Shown: positions 1 to 7,710, numbered from the stretch's first letter. The stretch is DNA of 64,000 nt from an uncultured Sulfitobacter sp. (GCA_947501805.1 CANMXJ010000004.1:1-64000); one strand, 5' to 3'. Translations and numbers: made by a program. The notes: generated from the letters alone by a model not told the origin.

Positions 1-69
1 CGTCAACATACGCCCAAGATCAGACTCCAAAGACGGGTCCTTCAAAAATAATCCTACAATTCCACACAT
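1..69 (-). CDS. mgsA: N-terminus of MgsA-like class II glutamine amidotransferase (partial)
   Basis: Only the first 23 codons are inside the window. The protein begins MCGIVGLFLKDPSLESDLGR. The Cys directly after Met is the N-terminal nucleophile of class II (Ntn) glutamine amidotransferases, and the opening matches MgsA, the amidotransferase-like subunit of N-methylglutamate synthase, and the related GlxB proteins. MgsABC transfers methylamine nitrogen from gamma-glutamylmethylamide to make N-methylglutamate. The start is supported by AAAGGAAC about 10 nt upstream. The neighbouring dmm and amt genes, and a shared operator 74 nt upstream, favour MgsA over a generic glutamate synthase domain. 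The body of the gene is not visible, so the family call rests on the first residues and context. Confidence 0.6.
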   Translation of the reverse strand, partial: MCGIVGLFLKDPSLESDLGRMLT

Positions 70-143
70 GCGCGGTGTTCCTTTCGGGGAGAGAAATAAT
101 TGAGTCGCAGATTAGCAGAAAGCTGTTCCGCTATCAACCAGTA

Positions 144-164
144 GGAAACAATTATTCCTGTCAG
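144..164 (-). promoter_or_regulatory. Operator site A (mgsA promoter), CTGACA + GGAA dyad
   Basis: Read on the minus strand, CTGACA is followed directly by the dyad GGAAT-N5-TTTCC. Exactly 74 nt separate it from the mgsA-like ATG. Three further copies (1865-1885, 3607-3627, 3749-3769) lie upstream of both amt genes and dmmD. Binding by a regulator is inferred. Confidence 0.6.
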
Positions 165-182
165 TTATATTTCTTGTAGATA

Positions 183-206
183 CAGGGCGGAAGGTTTCCC
201 GCCCTG
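183..206 (-). terminator. Hairpin downstream of the 71-aa gene
   Basis: An 8-bp perfect stem, CAGGGCGG paired with CCGCCCTG, closes an 8-nt loop 25 nt after the stop of the small membrane protein gene. No T-run follows on the minus strand, so it is a weak intrinsic terminator or a 3'-end-protecting hairpin. Confidence 0.4.
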
Positions 207-231
207 CATTGTTGTCATCGACGCCCTTGGC

Positions 232-447
232 CTAGTAGCGTTCAAGCGCCCTTTGAACTTTGTCGTGATCGCCAATGTGTTTGGCTTTTTCGAGGTGTTC
301 GGATTCACGCTTTGCCTGAATGATATGCCAGCCAAGCCAGAAGATCACACCGACAACAGTCATTGCGACTTCCCAACCCTGAAGGGGATAGATTGCACCC
401 ACTTCGGCCAGATCTACGTTCCAGTCTTTAATTCCGATCGTTGACAT
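232..447 (-). CDS. 71-aa single-pass membrane protein coupled to amt
   Basis: Not a family I recognise. The start MSTIGIKDWNV is chosen because AAAGGAG lies 7 nt upstream; a longer reading from 465 would overlap the amt stop. Residues about 24-45 form one hydrophobic segment (WEVAMTVVGVIFWLGWHII), followed by a charged tail rich in Lys, Glu, Arg and His. It starts 14 nt after the amt stop, so the two are almost certainly cotranscribed. In most bacteria an amt gene is paired with glnK; no PII gene is seen here, so a structural or regulatory partner of this transporter is a reasonable guess but no more. Confidence 0.75.
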   Translation of the reverse strand: MSTIGIKDWNVDLAEVGAIYPLQGWEVAMTVVGVIFWLGWHIIQAKRESEHLEKAKHIGDHDKVQRALERY

Positions 448-461
448 GGTGGTCTCCTTTA

Positions 462-1826
462 TCAAGTTACGCGGGTTGCAAGATGTTGTTTGTCTGCTTC
501 GATGACGGCATATTTTGCGTCTTCATAAGCATGGTGCTCTGCGTAATCGAGACCTTGCAATTCAACTTCCTCAGGAATGCGCAGCACACCCAAAGCGGAT
601 TGAATTTTTGACACACCCCATCCCGGCAAGAAGCCGAGGACGAAGAACATGATGACGGCACCAGCCGTCTGGCCCAACGGGTTGATTGTTGCGTAGCCCT
701 CGAATGGTGACGACGGTGCGCCCCACAGCAGGAAGCCTGCAATGATCAGGCCGACAACACCGGAGTAGCCATGGACTGCAACCGCGCCAACTGCATCGTC
801 GAGCTTGAACTTTTTCTCGACCCAGAAGTGCAGTTTGTAAACGATCACAACACCAACGGCGCCAACCAGCATCGCTTGGATCGGGTGGTACAGATCATTG
901 CCCGCAGAGGCCGTGATGATCCCGGCCAGACCACCAGAGAAGGTCCAGAAGGCATCGCCCTTTGACACCAGATAAGCTGCCATCAAACCACCGGAAAGCG
1001 ACATCAGGAAGTTGAAGGTGATCGCACCCAGCGTTGTTGGTGCCAGATAGATGTTTGTGGCTGTCCATGTGACGCCCGTGATCTGTCCGCCAATGACTTC
1101 TGGCGCGATGATCGGCACGTTACAGGCGGCGTAAAAGCCCCAAAAGCCCGTGTAAATCAGGAAGATACCAATCGCGAGCAGCCAAGGGTTATGTGGCGGG
1201 ATGTCACGTGGTGTGCCATCGGGGGCGAATTTGCCGATCCGTGGACCCAGCACCATGATCACACCAAGTGCATAGCCACCCGCAATCGCGTGAATAACAC
1301 CGGAGGCATAAGCATCGTGATAGCCAAGGTATTTGACCATCCAGCCGCCATAGTGCCAGCCCCATGCCGCGTCGATGATCCAGAAAACCGAACCGATCAG
1401 CACCGCGTGGACCCAAAGTGCGGAAGACCGGATGCGTTCGATCACAGCACCCGACACGATCGAGGCCGCAGTCCATGAGAACAGCAAGAAGGCTGCCCAG
1501 AACACACCGGTGATTCTGTCGTCCAGGTTGGTTGCCATATTCTGCGACCACGGCAGGTTAGCCGCGCCCGCCTCAAGATCCAGGCCACCAAAGAACGGGA
1601 ACATCGGGAAAGCCCAATAGATCCACCAGCCGAAGAAGAAAAACGTAATGGTCACCAAGGGTATGATCATGACGTTTTTCATCAATGTGTGCATATGGTT
1701 GCGGCTGCGGCTCGCGGCGACTTCGTACATGCAGAACCCGACGTGAATCAGGAACATGAAGACCACGGTCACCCAGTAATAAAACTCGGTAAACACCGTC
1801 GTCAGGGCGTTTAGATTACCTTCCAC
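462..1826 (-). CDS. amt: Ammonium transporter family protein (canonical twin-His pore)
   Basis: Integral membrane Amt/MEP/Rh channel of 454 aa, with many hydrophobic helices typical of the roughly 11-TM fold. Family residues visible: SGAVIERIR at about 125-133, Asp171 in GYHDAY, the first pore histidine His179 in GVIHAIAGG, and the second pore histidine His352 in AVAVHGYSG. The start is GTG at 1826 with AAGGAG 8 nt upstream. It is followed by the 71-aa membrane protein rather than glnK. Family members carry ammonium, and some also carry methylammonium. The location between mgsA and the dmm genes, and the shared operator (1865-1885) 38 nt upstream, suggest a role in uptake or recapture of methylated amines or the ammonium released from them. 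Confidence 0.93.
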   Translation of the reverse strand: MEGNLNALTTVFTEFYYWVTVVFMFLIHVGFCMYEVAASRSRNHMHTLMKNVMIIPLVTITFFFFGWWIYWAFPMFPFFGGLDLEAGAANLPWSQNMATNLDDRITGVFWAAFLLFSWTAASIVSGAVIERIRSSALWVHAVLIGSVFWIIDAAWGWHYGGWMVKYLGYHDAYASGVIHAIAGGYALGVIMVLGPRIGKFAPDGTPRDIPPHNPWLLAIGIFLIYTGFWGFYAACNVPIIAPEVIGGQITGVTWTATNIYLAPTTLGAITFNFLMSLSGGLMAAYLVSKGDAFWTFSGGLAGIITASAGNDLYHPIQAMLVGAVGVVIVYKLHFWVEKKFKLDDAVGAVAVHGYSGVVGLIIAGFLLWGAPSSPFEGYATINPLGQTAGAVIMFFVLGFLPGWGVSKIQSALGVLRIPEEVELQGLDYAEHHAYEDAKYAVIEADKQHLATRVT

Positions 1827-1864
1827 TGTTGAACTCCTTCAGCTCTATTAATTAGACAGTTTGC

Positions 1865-1885
1865 CTGTCAGGAAATTATTATTCC
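1865..1885 (+). promoter_or_regulatory. Operator site B (amt promoter)
   Basis: CTGTCA followed by the dyad GGAAA-N5-ATTCC, in the order seen at sites A, C and D. It ends 38 nt upstream of the amt GTG and is inverted relative to that gene, unlike sites A, C and D, which point toward theirs. Being so close to the start codon it could overlap the core promoter. Confidence 0.6.
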
Positions 1886-2010
1886 CAAAGGGGACGGCAT
1901 TAATTGGATTCTGTCAACAGTCCAGTATTCGTCGGCATACTGAAATCTTGTCGATCGGGCATTATTTCCACCCAGACGCGTATTAGATAAAATCTCTTAA
2001 CTATCTGCTT

Positions 2011-2046
2011 TTTATAAAAAAGCCCCGACACGTGTCGGGGCTTTCT
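2011..2046 (-). terminator. Rho-independent terminator of the second amt gene
   Basis: A perfect 26-nt palindrome at 2019-2044 (AAAGCCCCGACAC and its complement) is followed on the minus strand by a T-rich run (TTTTATAAAAA). It lies 22 nt after the stop of the second amt gene and separates it from the promoter of the first. Confidence 0.85.
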
Positions 2047-2068
2047 CGGATCGTTCTGATCAATTTGT

Positions 2069-3433
2069 TCAGTTGTTGTCAGCGTGGGTGACAACATCCG
2101 GTTCCAGATCCCACAACATTTGGTCAAGGCCGTTGATCTGGTCTTCCTGACTGATTTCCAGACCGATGGTGGCCTTGAAGATCAACGAGAGGATATAGGC
2201 GGTCACAACACCTGCACCAACACAGGCTGCGATACCAACCAGCTGCATCACCAATGAAATTTCACCGTGCTGGAAAGCATATGCGCCTTCTTCGATGCCG
2301 AAATATCCACCGCGTGGTGTGCCTGCTTTGAAGATACCAAGCATGATCAGACCAAAGCTGCCCGCACCAAAGAAGAGCGGGAACAGCTTGTGTTCGTCAA
2401 TGCCGCGCTTGAGTGTGAATTCGTACACCAGATAGGAAGCAAACGGCGCGGCAAGGCCAATAAGAAACGACTGCCATGGCAAAAGAACATCAAAGCCCGA
2501 CGCCCCGGCTACATAGCCCGCAAGTGGGCCGAGCAGGGTGTAGGCATAATTGCCGGACGAATAGGCAATGATCAGGCCGGTGATCGCACCGCCAGCCCAG
2601 ACCAGCGCATAGTTGTTAAGGGCAATGCCGACACTTGTATTGGCCATCGTCACACTGACAGCCAACCCTTCAGGATCAAAGAAGAACAGGCAGGACAGGA
2701 TAACCATGGGCAAACCCGCAAAGATCAGCAACAGACCCGGCGCACACAGACCGATGCTGGGGGCAAGATATGCCGTCACGCGCGGATGCTCCTCCATCAT
2801 ACCGGGGCGCGGTGTCATCATCAGGTTGAAGACCAACGCCATGCCAGCAGGGTAGAGATAGACAAAGCCCACGCCAAAGAAGTCGTGAAACCCGATGTTG
2901 GTGAGCGGTCCGACAGAACCCCACGTCGCCCAGCTGAGGGCGGATGAAACAACCGCAGCTACAATGCAGGTCACGAAATACGCAGAAGCCTTCATGCGTT
3001 CTGCGACCGCGAAGTGGAACAATACGTTGATGATACCTGCAAAAGTCGCAAGGAAGAAGATGAAGATCTGAAAGGTGTTCAGACCGGGAAAGACAGCGGG
3101 ATCAGTTTCATGCGCAAGCGCATTTGTTAAAGATCCGCCGAGCCACCAGTCGCGGATCGAGTCCATCATGGTGCTACCTTCCATGATGTAATACTGGCCG
3201 GCCCACAGGCCAAAACCGATCATGTAGTAGGTTGCGAAACCAAGGAAAAAACCGAGAGTCTTTTCGATTGTGGAACTGAACATGTTCTTGCGTCGCGCCG
3301 TGCCTGCATCAATCAATAGCAGGCCGACGACGACCAGAATGGCCCCCACCGTGCCGGACGCGTACAGTACGTTCTGCACCAGCGAATTTAAGGTAACTTG
3401 TTCGGCGTATACGGCGCCTACATCGAGTGACAT
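2069..3433 (-). CDS. Divergent Amt-family transporter lacking both pore histidines
   Basis: 454-aa polytopic membrane protein of the Amt fold. The start MSLDVGAVYAEQ has GGGAGAAA just upstream; the longer reading to 3493 adds 20 residues with no ribosome site. Against the neighbouring Amt, Asp184 (HDFFGVG) is conserved, but the first pore His is replaced by Tyr192 (GFVYLYPAG) and the second by Phe355 (LFFGAGSFG). The twin histidines line the ammonium path in canonical Amt proteins, so substrate or mechanism probably differs. The gene is divergent from dmmD and shares an operator motif with it, making a methylated-amine transporter or sensor plausible. It has its own terminator and no glnK. 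Confidence 0.88.
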   Translation of the reverse strand: MSLDVGAVYAEQVTLNSLVQNVLYASGTVGAILVVVGLLLIDAGTARRKNMFSSTIEKTLGFFLGFATYYMIGFGLWAGQYYIMEGSTMMDSIRDWWLGGSLTNALAHETDPAVFPGLNTFQIFIFFLATFAGIINVLFHFAVAERMKASAYFVTCIVAAVVSSALSWATWGSVGPLTNIGFHDFFGVGFVYLYPAGMALVFNLMMTPRPGMMEEHPRVTAYLAPSIGLCAPGLLLIFAGLPMVILSCLFFFDPEGLAVSVTMANTSVGIALNNYALVWAGGAITGLIIAYSSGNYAYTLLGPLAGYVAGASGFDVLLPWQSFLIGLAAPFASYLVYEFTLKRGIDEHKLFPLFFGAGSFGLIMLGIFKAGTPRGGYFGIEEGAYAFQHGEISLVMQLVGIAACVGAGVVTAYILSLIFKATIGLEISQEDQINGLDQMLWDLEPDVVTHADNN

Positions 3434-3606
3434 TAGGTTTCTCCCTTGGCTGTCATGACTTGACCGGTTGTTCCTGAACGGGTCTCGCAGCATACAAATG
3501 CCACCCGGCAGGACGGTTCAATTGATTAGACCAAGCCGGAACTCCTACCGGAGCGTCGGCAATTGGCGCAAGTTCATGAACAATGCCTAACTTTCCACGC
3601 ATAGCA

Positions 3607-3627
3607 AGAATAAATTTTTCCTGTCAG
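3607..3627 (-). promoter_or_regulatory. Operator site C (divergent amt promoter)
   Basis: On the minus strand CTGACA is followed by GGAAA-N5-ATTCT, one mismatch in the outer arm. It lies 173 nt upstream of the amt ATG, so either the leader is long or the site acts at a distance. Confidence 0.55.
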
Positions 3628-3748
3628 GGGCGATTGACTGTTGCACCTCGGGACAGATCGTGCCGCTATATTGACTGCGGGCATTAGATCATTGCACTTT
3701 ATTGTCCCTGCCACCGGCTTTGCCCTGCGATTGGAAAGGGCGAATTGC

Positions 3749-3769
3749 CTGACAGGAAAAAAATTTGCA
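3749..3769 (+). promoter_or_regulatory. Operator site D (dmmD promoter)
   Basis: CTGACA followed by GGAAA-N5-TTGCA; the right arm is the most degenerate of the four. It lies exactly 74 nt upstream of the dmmD ATG, the same orientation and distance as site A has to mgsA. Confidence 0.55.
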
Positions 3770-3843
3770 TCTGAATGTTGCTTTTCAAATCTAGCTGGGG
3801 CTGAATACGGCGCAACAAAGATTCATAAAAATAGGGAAACATC

Positions 3844-4989
3844 ATGACCTCAATCTGGAGACACTCCGCCCTCAAGCACCGCCACGAAGAAATCGGTGCA
3901 GAGCTTGAAGACTGGAACGGTATGGGCACGGCATGGTTTTATGACCATACCCCCGAGCGCGCCAAGGCCGACTATGAAGCGATCCGTACCAAAGCGGGCT
4001 TGATGGATGTGTCCGGTTTGAAGAAGGTCCATCTGGTTGGTCCCGACGCGGCGCATGTGATTGACCGTGTGACAACCCGCAACGTTGAAAAGATTGCGCC
4101 GGGCCGCTCGACCTATGCCTCAATCCTGAACGCGGACGGTAAATTCATCGACGACTGCATTATCTATCACCTGAATGTGAATCAGTGGATGGTTGTCCAC
4201 GGCACAGGTGCGGGCATGGAGCAACTGACCTCTGTTGCAGCGGCCAAGAATGTCGCGGTTCTGTTTGACGACGATCTGCACGACATGTCCTTGCAGGGAC
4301 CATTGGCGGTTGATTTTCTGGCCAAGCATATCGACGGTATCCGTGATCTGGCCTACTTCGGTATTCTGCACAAACGCCTGTTTGGTGTAGATGTAATGAT
4401 CTCGCGCACCGGCTATACGGGTGAGCGGGGCTATGAAATCTTTGTGCGTGCAAAAGACGCCGTGCATCTGTGGGATAGCATCTTGGCAGAGGGCAAGGAC
4501 ATGGGCATCCGTCCCTGCCAGTTCTCGACGCTCGATCTGCTGCGCACCGAATCCTACCTGCTGTTCTATCCGGGCGATAACTCCGAAACCTATCCGTTTG
4601 ATGACGAGCCATGCGGCGACACCATCTGGGAGCTGGGTCTGGAATTCACCGTATCCCCTGGCAAGACGGGCTTTATCGGTGCCGAGAACCACTATGCGCT
4701 GGAAGGCAAGGAGCGGTTCAAAATCTACGGTGTGCGCCTTGAAGGGACCACACCTGCGGATGAAGGTGCTGATCTTTTGCAGGATGGCAAAAAAGTCGGT
4801 GTTGTCACATACGGTATGTATTCCGAACTCAACAAACACAATGTCGGCATCGCGCGCATGCCCAAGGACTGCGCGACACCGGGCGTCAAGCTGACGGTGC
4901 GCAACGGCGATGGCACCGAAATTGCTTGTGTGACCGAGGAAATGCCATTCTATGATAAAGAAAAGAAAATCCGCGCCGCCAAAGGCTGA
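3844..4989 (+). CDS. dmmD: DmmD-like GcvT-family folate protein of the dimethylamine monooxygenase cluster
   Basis: 381 aa of the aminomethyltransferase (GcvT) fold also used by DMSP demethylase and by the C-terminal half of sarcosine oxidase alpha. Family signs: GKFIDDCIIYHL at 99-110, with an Asp pair where GcvT proteins contact folate, and RTGYTGERGYEI at 188-199. In characterised marine dmmDABC clusters this protein accompanies the monooxygenase and is thought to channel the released formaldehyde-level carbon onto tetrahydrofolate. It is first in a four-gene operon; a strong hairpin separates it from the next gene. Activity on folate is inferred from family and context. Confidence 0.8.
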   Translation: MTSIWRHSALKHRHEEIGAELEDWNGMGTAWFYDHTPERAKADYEAIRTKAGLMDVSGLKKVHLVGPDAAHVIDRVTTRNVEKIAPGRSTYASILNADGKFIDDCIIYHLNVNQWMVVHGTGAGMEQLTSVAAAKNVAVLFDDDLHDMSLQGPLAVDFLAKHIDGIRDLAYFGILHKRLFGVDVMISRTGYTGERGYEIFVRAKDAVHLWDSILAEGKDMGIRPCQFSTLDLLRTESYLLFYPGDNSETYPFDDEPCGDTIWELGLEFTVSPGKTGFIGAENHYALEGKERFKIYGVRLEGTTPADEGADLLQDGKKVGVVTYGMYSELNKHNVGIARMPKDCATPGVKLTVRNGDGTEIACVTEEMPFYDKEKKIRAAKG

Positions 4990-4996
4990 CCGGACA

Positions 4997-5030
4997 CAGG
5001 CGCAGGGATCACTTCCTGCGCCTGAATTTT
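4997..5030 (+). terminator. Intra-operon hairpin after dmmD
   Basis: A perfect 10-bp stem (CAGGCGCAGG, 8-nt loop, CCTGCGCCTG, 4997-5024) followed by AATTTT. It resembles an intrinsic terminator inside the operon, so dmmD may be made in excess of the monooxygenase subunits, or the hairpin may stabilise the 5' message. Confidence 0.6.
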
Positions 5031-5051
5031 GGTATTTCCAAGAGGACACCG

Positions 5052-5648
5052 ATGTCTAAATTTGAATTTCCTCCTTCCATCACAAGCCGTCCGGTTTACG
5101 GGACGCTAGAAGCCCGTCCGGGCAAGTCCCATCTGATGATTGCTGACGGGGAAGGGGCCGAGGCGATCTTGCGCATCGCAACACCCGAGCTGATGGCAAA
5201 GACCCACATCATCTACATACCACGCGGGACAGATTATGCCGACAAACTGCGTGCCCTGAACCCAGCGCAGTTCTATGAGGGGCCATCTTATGCGGCTTCG
5301 GCGCGTCGTATCGATCATGTTCTGGAAAATGCGCATATGGGTATGCAAATCTATCTGACAGGCACTGAAGGATTGATGGGACAGGCCGAAACGCAAGCCA
5401 TGAACGCCGGTTTCCCGCAAGGTGCAATCCAGACCGAACACCGCGGATCCATCGGACGCCGCATGCAGTGCGTGCATTGCAAGGGCATCACCGAAGATGT
5501 TGAAATCGATCCGTTTGTCTGTTCACACTGTGGATTGAACCTGTTTGTCCGCGATCACTATTCGCGCCGACTGGCAGCGTATCAGGGTGTCTGCATAGAT
5601 GCTGAAGACCCGGGAAATGTACCACCATCAAAGGGGATTTACGAATGA
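5052..5648 (+). CDS. dmmA: DmmA-like small subunit of dimethylamine monooxygenase
   Basis: 198 aa. The C-terminal part carries two CxxC pairs (Cys140/143 and Cys157/160, 13 residues between pairs) plus Cys181, a rubredoxin- or zinc-ribbon-like knuckle. Upstream of it, residues about 97-132 (IYLTGTEGLMGQ, then GFPQGAIQTEH) resemble the tail of an NAD-binding ferredoxin reductase domain in which the usual CGP is missing. This architecture fits the DmmA-like subunit family. GAGGAC precedes the ATG. The next gene overlaps by 4 nt. An electron-transfer or structural role between reductase and haem subunit is inferred. Confidence 0.75.
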   Translation: MSKFEFPPSITSRPVYGTLEARPGKSHLMIADGEGAEAILRIATPELMAKTHIIYIPRGTDYADKLRALNPAQFYEGPSYAASARRIDHVLENAHMGMQIYLTGTEGLMGQAETQAMNAGFPQGAIQTEHRGSIGRRMQCVHCKGITEDVEIDPFVCSHCGLNLFVRDHYSRRLAAYQGVCIDAEDPGNVPPSKGIYE

Positions 5649-6631
5649 GTGCTGCCCCCCAAAAAGCCAAAGCCGGTGCCGAGCAGATCGAAGTGCGTGT
5701 CTCAGCTGTGGTGCCGTTGAATGAACTGGTTACCCGCTTTGAATTCCAGCGCCGCGATGGTTCGCAGTTTCCGCCATTCTCCGGCGGGGCACATACCGTT
5801 GTCGAGATGCGGGATGGCGATCGTATCCGATTGAACCCGTATTCGCTGATGTCTGATCCGTCTGACCGCTCGACTTATGCCATTTCTGTACGTCGGGACG
5901 ACGAAGGGCGCGGTGGTTCGCTGTTTATGCACCGCAATGTCAAAGTTGGCGACGAGATGGTGATCACTTTTCCGGTGAACCTGTTCTCTCTCGATCTGCG
6001 GGCCAAAAAGCACATCTTTTTTGCCGGTGGTATCGGAATCACGCCTTTCATGTCGATGATTGCGCAACTCGACCGGACGGGTGGCAAATGGGAACTGCAT
6101 TATGCCTGCCGTAATCAGGCGCTGGGTTCCTATGTGGACGAATTGACCTACAAGCACCCCAACAACGTGCATGTCTATTACGATGATGAAAATCAGGCGA
6201 TAGATTTGGAAGGTCTCATGGATGGTCAGCCCCTTGGCACACATGCCTATGTTTGCGGACCCAAGGGTATGATTGCATGGGTGCATAACACGGCTTCGGC
6301 GGCGGGCTGGCATGATAGTCACGTCCATTCCGAAGAATTCCTGGCCCCCGAACCCGGTGAGCCGTTTGAAGTGCGCCTGTGTCAGTCGGACTTGACGATC
6401 ACGGTCGGCGCAGAAGAAAGCCTGCTTGAGGCGATCGAGCGGGCAGGGGTCGAGGCCCCGTTCCTGTGTCGCGGCGGATCCTGCGGACAATGCGAAACCG
6501 ACGTTGTCTCGGCAGACGGCGAATTTGTACACCGCGATCACTGGCTGGACGACGAAGAACATGCCTCCGGCAAAAAGATCATGCCCTGCGTCAGCCGCTT
6601 TGTCGGCAAATCACTGGAGTTGGACAGATGA
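5645..6631 (+). CDS. dmmB: Flavin/2Fe-2S reductase subunit of dimethylamine monooxygenase
   Basis: 328-aa phthalate-dioxygenase-reductase type protein. In order: a flavin-binding barrel with RLNPYSL (62-68), an NAD(P)-binding domain with FAGGIGITP (126-134) and CGP (204-206), and a C-terminal plant-type 2Fe-2S domain with Cys275, Cys280, Cys283 and Cys315. It should pass electrons from NAD(P)H to the haem subunit encoded next. Both gene junctions overlap by 4 nt (ATGA), implying translational coupling. The symbol follows common use for the reductase; subunit lettering varies between reports. Confidence 0.85.
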   Translation: MSAAPQKAKAGAEQIEVRVSAVVPLNELVTRFEFQRRDGSQFPPFSGGAHTVVEMRDGDRIRLNPYSLMSDPSDRSTYAISVRRDDEGRGGSLFMHRNVKVGDEMVITFPVNLFSLDLRAKKHIFFAGGIGITPFMSMIAQLDRTGGKWELHYACRNQALGSYVDELTYKHPNNVHVYYDDENQAIDLEGLMDGQPLGTHAYVCGPKGMIAWVHNTASAAGWHDSHVHSEEFLAPEPGEPFEVRLCQSDLTITVGAEESLLEAIERAGVEAPFLCRGGSCGQCETDVVSADGEFVHRDHWLDDEEHASGKKIMPCVSRFVGKSLELDR

Positions 6632-7695
6632 CCATACAATTCAATGACGAAACATTCCGTGACGATTATACGTTCAAGAACTCCGATTGGGCGATTGAGC
6701 GGTTTCCGTTTCCGTTCCACGAAGACAGCTACATGTATTCCGTCAATATGGAACAGCATCGCGGCGGTCCGGAAGGGTCGATCTATGAAAAACGCTTTGA
6801 TGTAGACGAACACTACCTGTCTGAAATGCGCGACCGTGCGCAGGTGTTGGCGGATGATCCACTGCGCTGCCAGTCTTTGCCACATATGACGTTGGCGGGC
6901 TGGGATTTGTTGGAACTGATCATGGTGTCAAAGTCGGAGGACTATCCCGACTTGTTCGAACTGCACCGCGACGGGGATAAATGGCACTGGATCAACAAGC
7001 CCATGGGCATTGACCAGAAGTTCACTTTCATGGATGAAAGCACGCTGCCGTATGGTCCGATGGAGTATATTACGCGACAGGCACAGGGCGATTTTGCCGT
7101 GCTCGACCAGCGTGAAGAAAACCTGTGGATGGATGCAGGTATGATCACCACGCAGGCGGACTGGTCGCTTGACTTTGACATTGGTATGAACTTTTTCGAA
7201 TGGCACGCACCTGTGCCTCTCGCGCATGAAAAAGGTATCTTTATCAGGGCGTTGAAATTCTTGCTTAATGTTCAGCAAGGCGCGCCTGCACGGCGCTTGA
7301 ACTGGACAATGACGGTCAATCCGCTGCTGGATACATCGCCAGAGAACTATCACAAATGGGGCGTGCAAAAGACCGAACTGACACCGGAAAACATTGGCCG
7401 CAAACAACATCTTCGGGTGGAATTGCAGACCTTCTTCCGACTGCCCCGTTCAAATGCACTGGTGTTCCCGATCCGCTGCTATCTGTGCAGCTTCGAGGAC
7501 TTGATGACAAAGCCGAAATGGGGCCGCCGTCTGCACCGCGTGATCCGTGATCTGCCGGACGAACTGGCGACCTATAAGGGCTTTATCGACAACCGTCCGA
7601 TGATGCTTGATTATCTGTCGCAGTTTGATGACGGATTGCCAACGTCACCAGGTGTCTTTCCCGATCTGGACACCGAGCCACCGCTGCAAAAGTAA
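6628..7695 (+). CDS. dmmC: DUF3445 haem-dependent oxidative N-demethylase, catalytic subunit
   Basis: 355 aa. The start MTIQFNDETF overlaps the reductase stop; an upstream reading from 6466 only duplicates reductase sequence in another frame. Members of PF11927 (DUF3445) are haem-dependent oxidative N-demethylases and form the catalytic part of dimethylamine monooxygenase, converting dimethylamine to methylamine and formaldehyde. Family-type segments visible are GMITTQADW (171-179) and EWHAPVP (191-197), the latter containing the His of the HxPVP element. It is the last gene of the operon, with a hairpin 16 nt after the stop. The methylamine formed would feed the mgs pathway at the left edge. 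Confidence 0.85.
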   Translation: MTIQFNDETFRDDYTFKNSDWAIERFPFPFHEDSYMYSVNMEQHRGGPEGSIYEKRFDVDEHYLSEMRDRAQVLADDPLRCQSLPHMTLAGWDLLELIMVSKSEDYPDLFELHRDGDKWHWINKPMGIDQKFTFMDESTLPYGPMEYITRQAQGDFAVLDQREENLWMDAGMITTQADWSLDFDIGMNFFEWHAPVPLAHEKGIFIRALKFLLNVQQGAPARRLNWTMTVNPLLDTSPENYHKWGVQKTELTPENIGRKQHLRVELQTFFRLPRSNALVFPIRCYLCSFEDLMTKPKWGRRLHRVIRDLPDELATYKGFIDNRPMMLDYLSQFDDGLPTSPGVFPDLDTEPPLQK

Positions 7696-7710
7696 GCGAA
7701 GACGTCTAGT

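Larger units (their letters stand above)
3434..3843. promoter_or_regulatory. 410-nt divergent promoter region between divergent amt and dmmD
   Basis: No credible gene lies here. It holds two operator copies pointing outward, site C (3607-3627) toward amt and site D (3749-3769) toward dmmD, 142 nt apart centre to centre. No convincing sigma-70 pair or riboswitch was found. The dmmD ribosome site is AGGGAAAC just before 3844. Confidence 0.6.

Noticed and set aside
3755..3768. Possible sigma-54 promoter upstream of dmmD (GG-N10-GC)
   Set aside because: The spacing fits, but the -24 element lacks TGGCAC and none of the other three sites shows GG-N10-GC. The conserved feature is the dyad.
5356..5363. 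CTGACAGG inside dmmA
   Set aside because: Within coding sequence and without the dyad.
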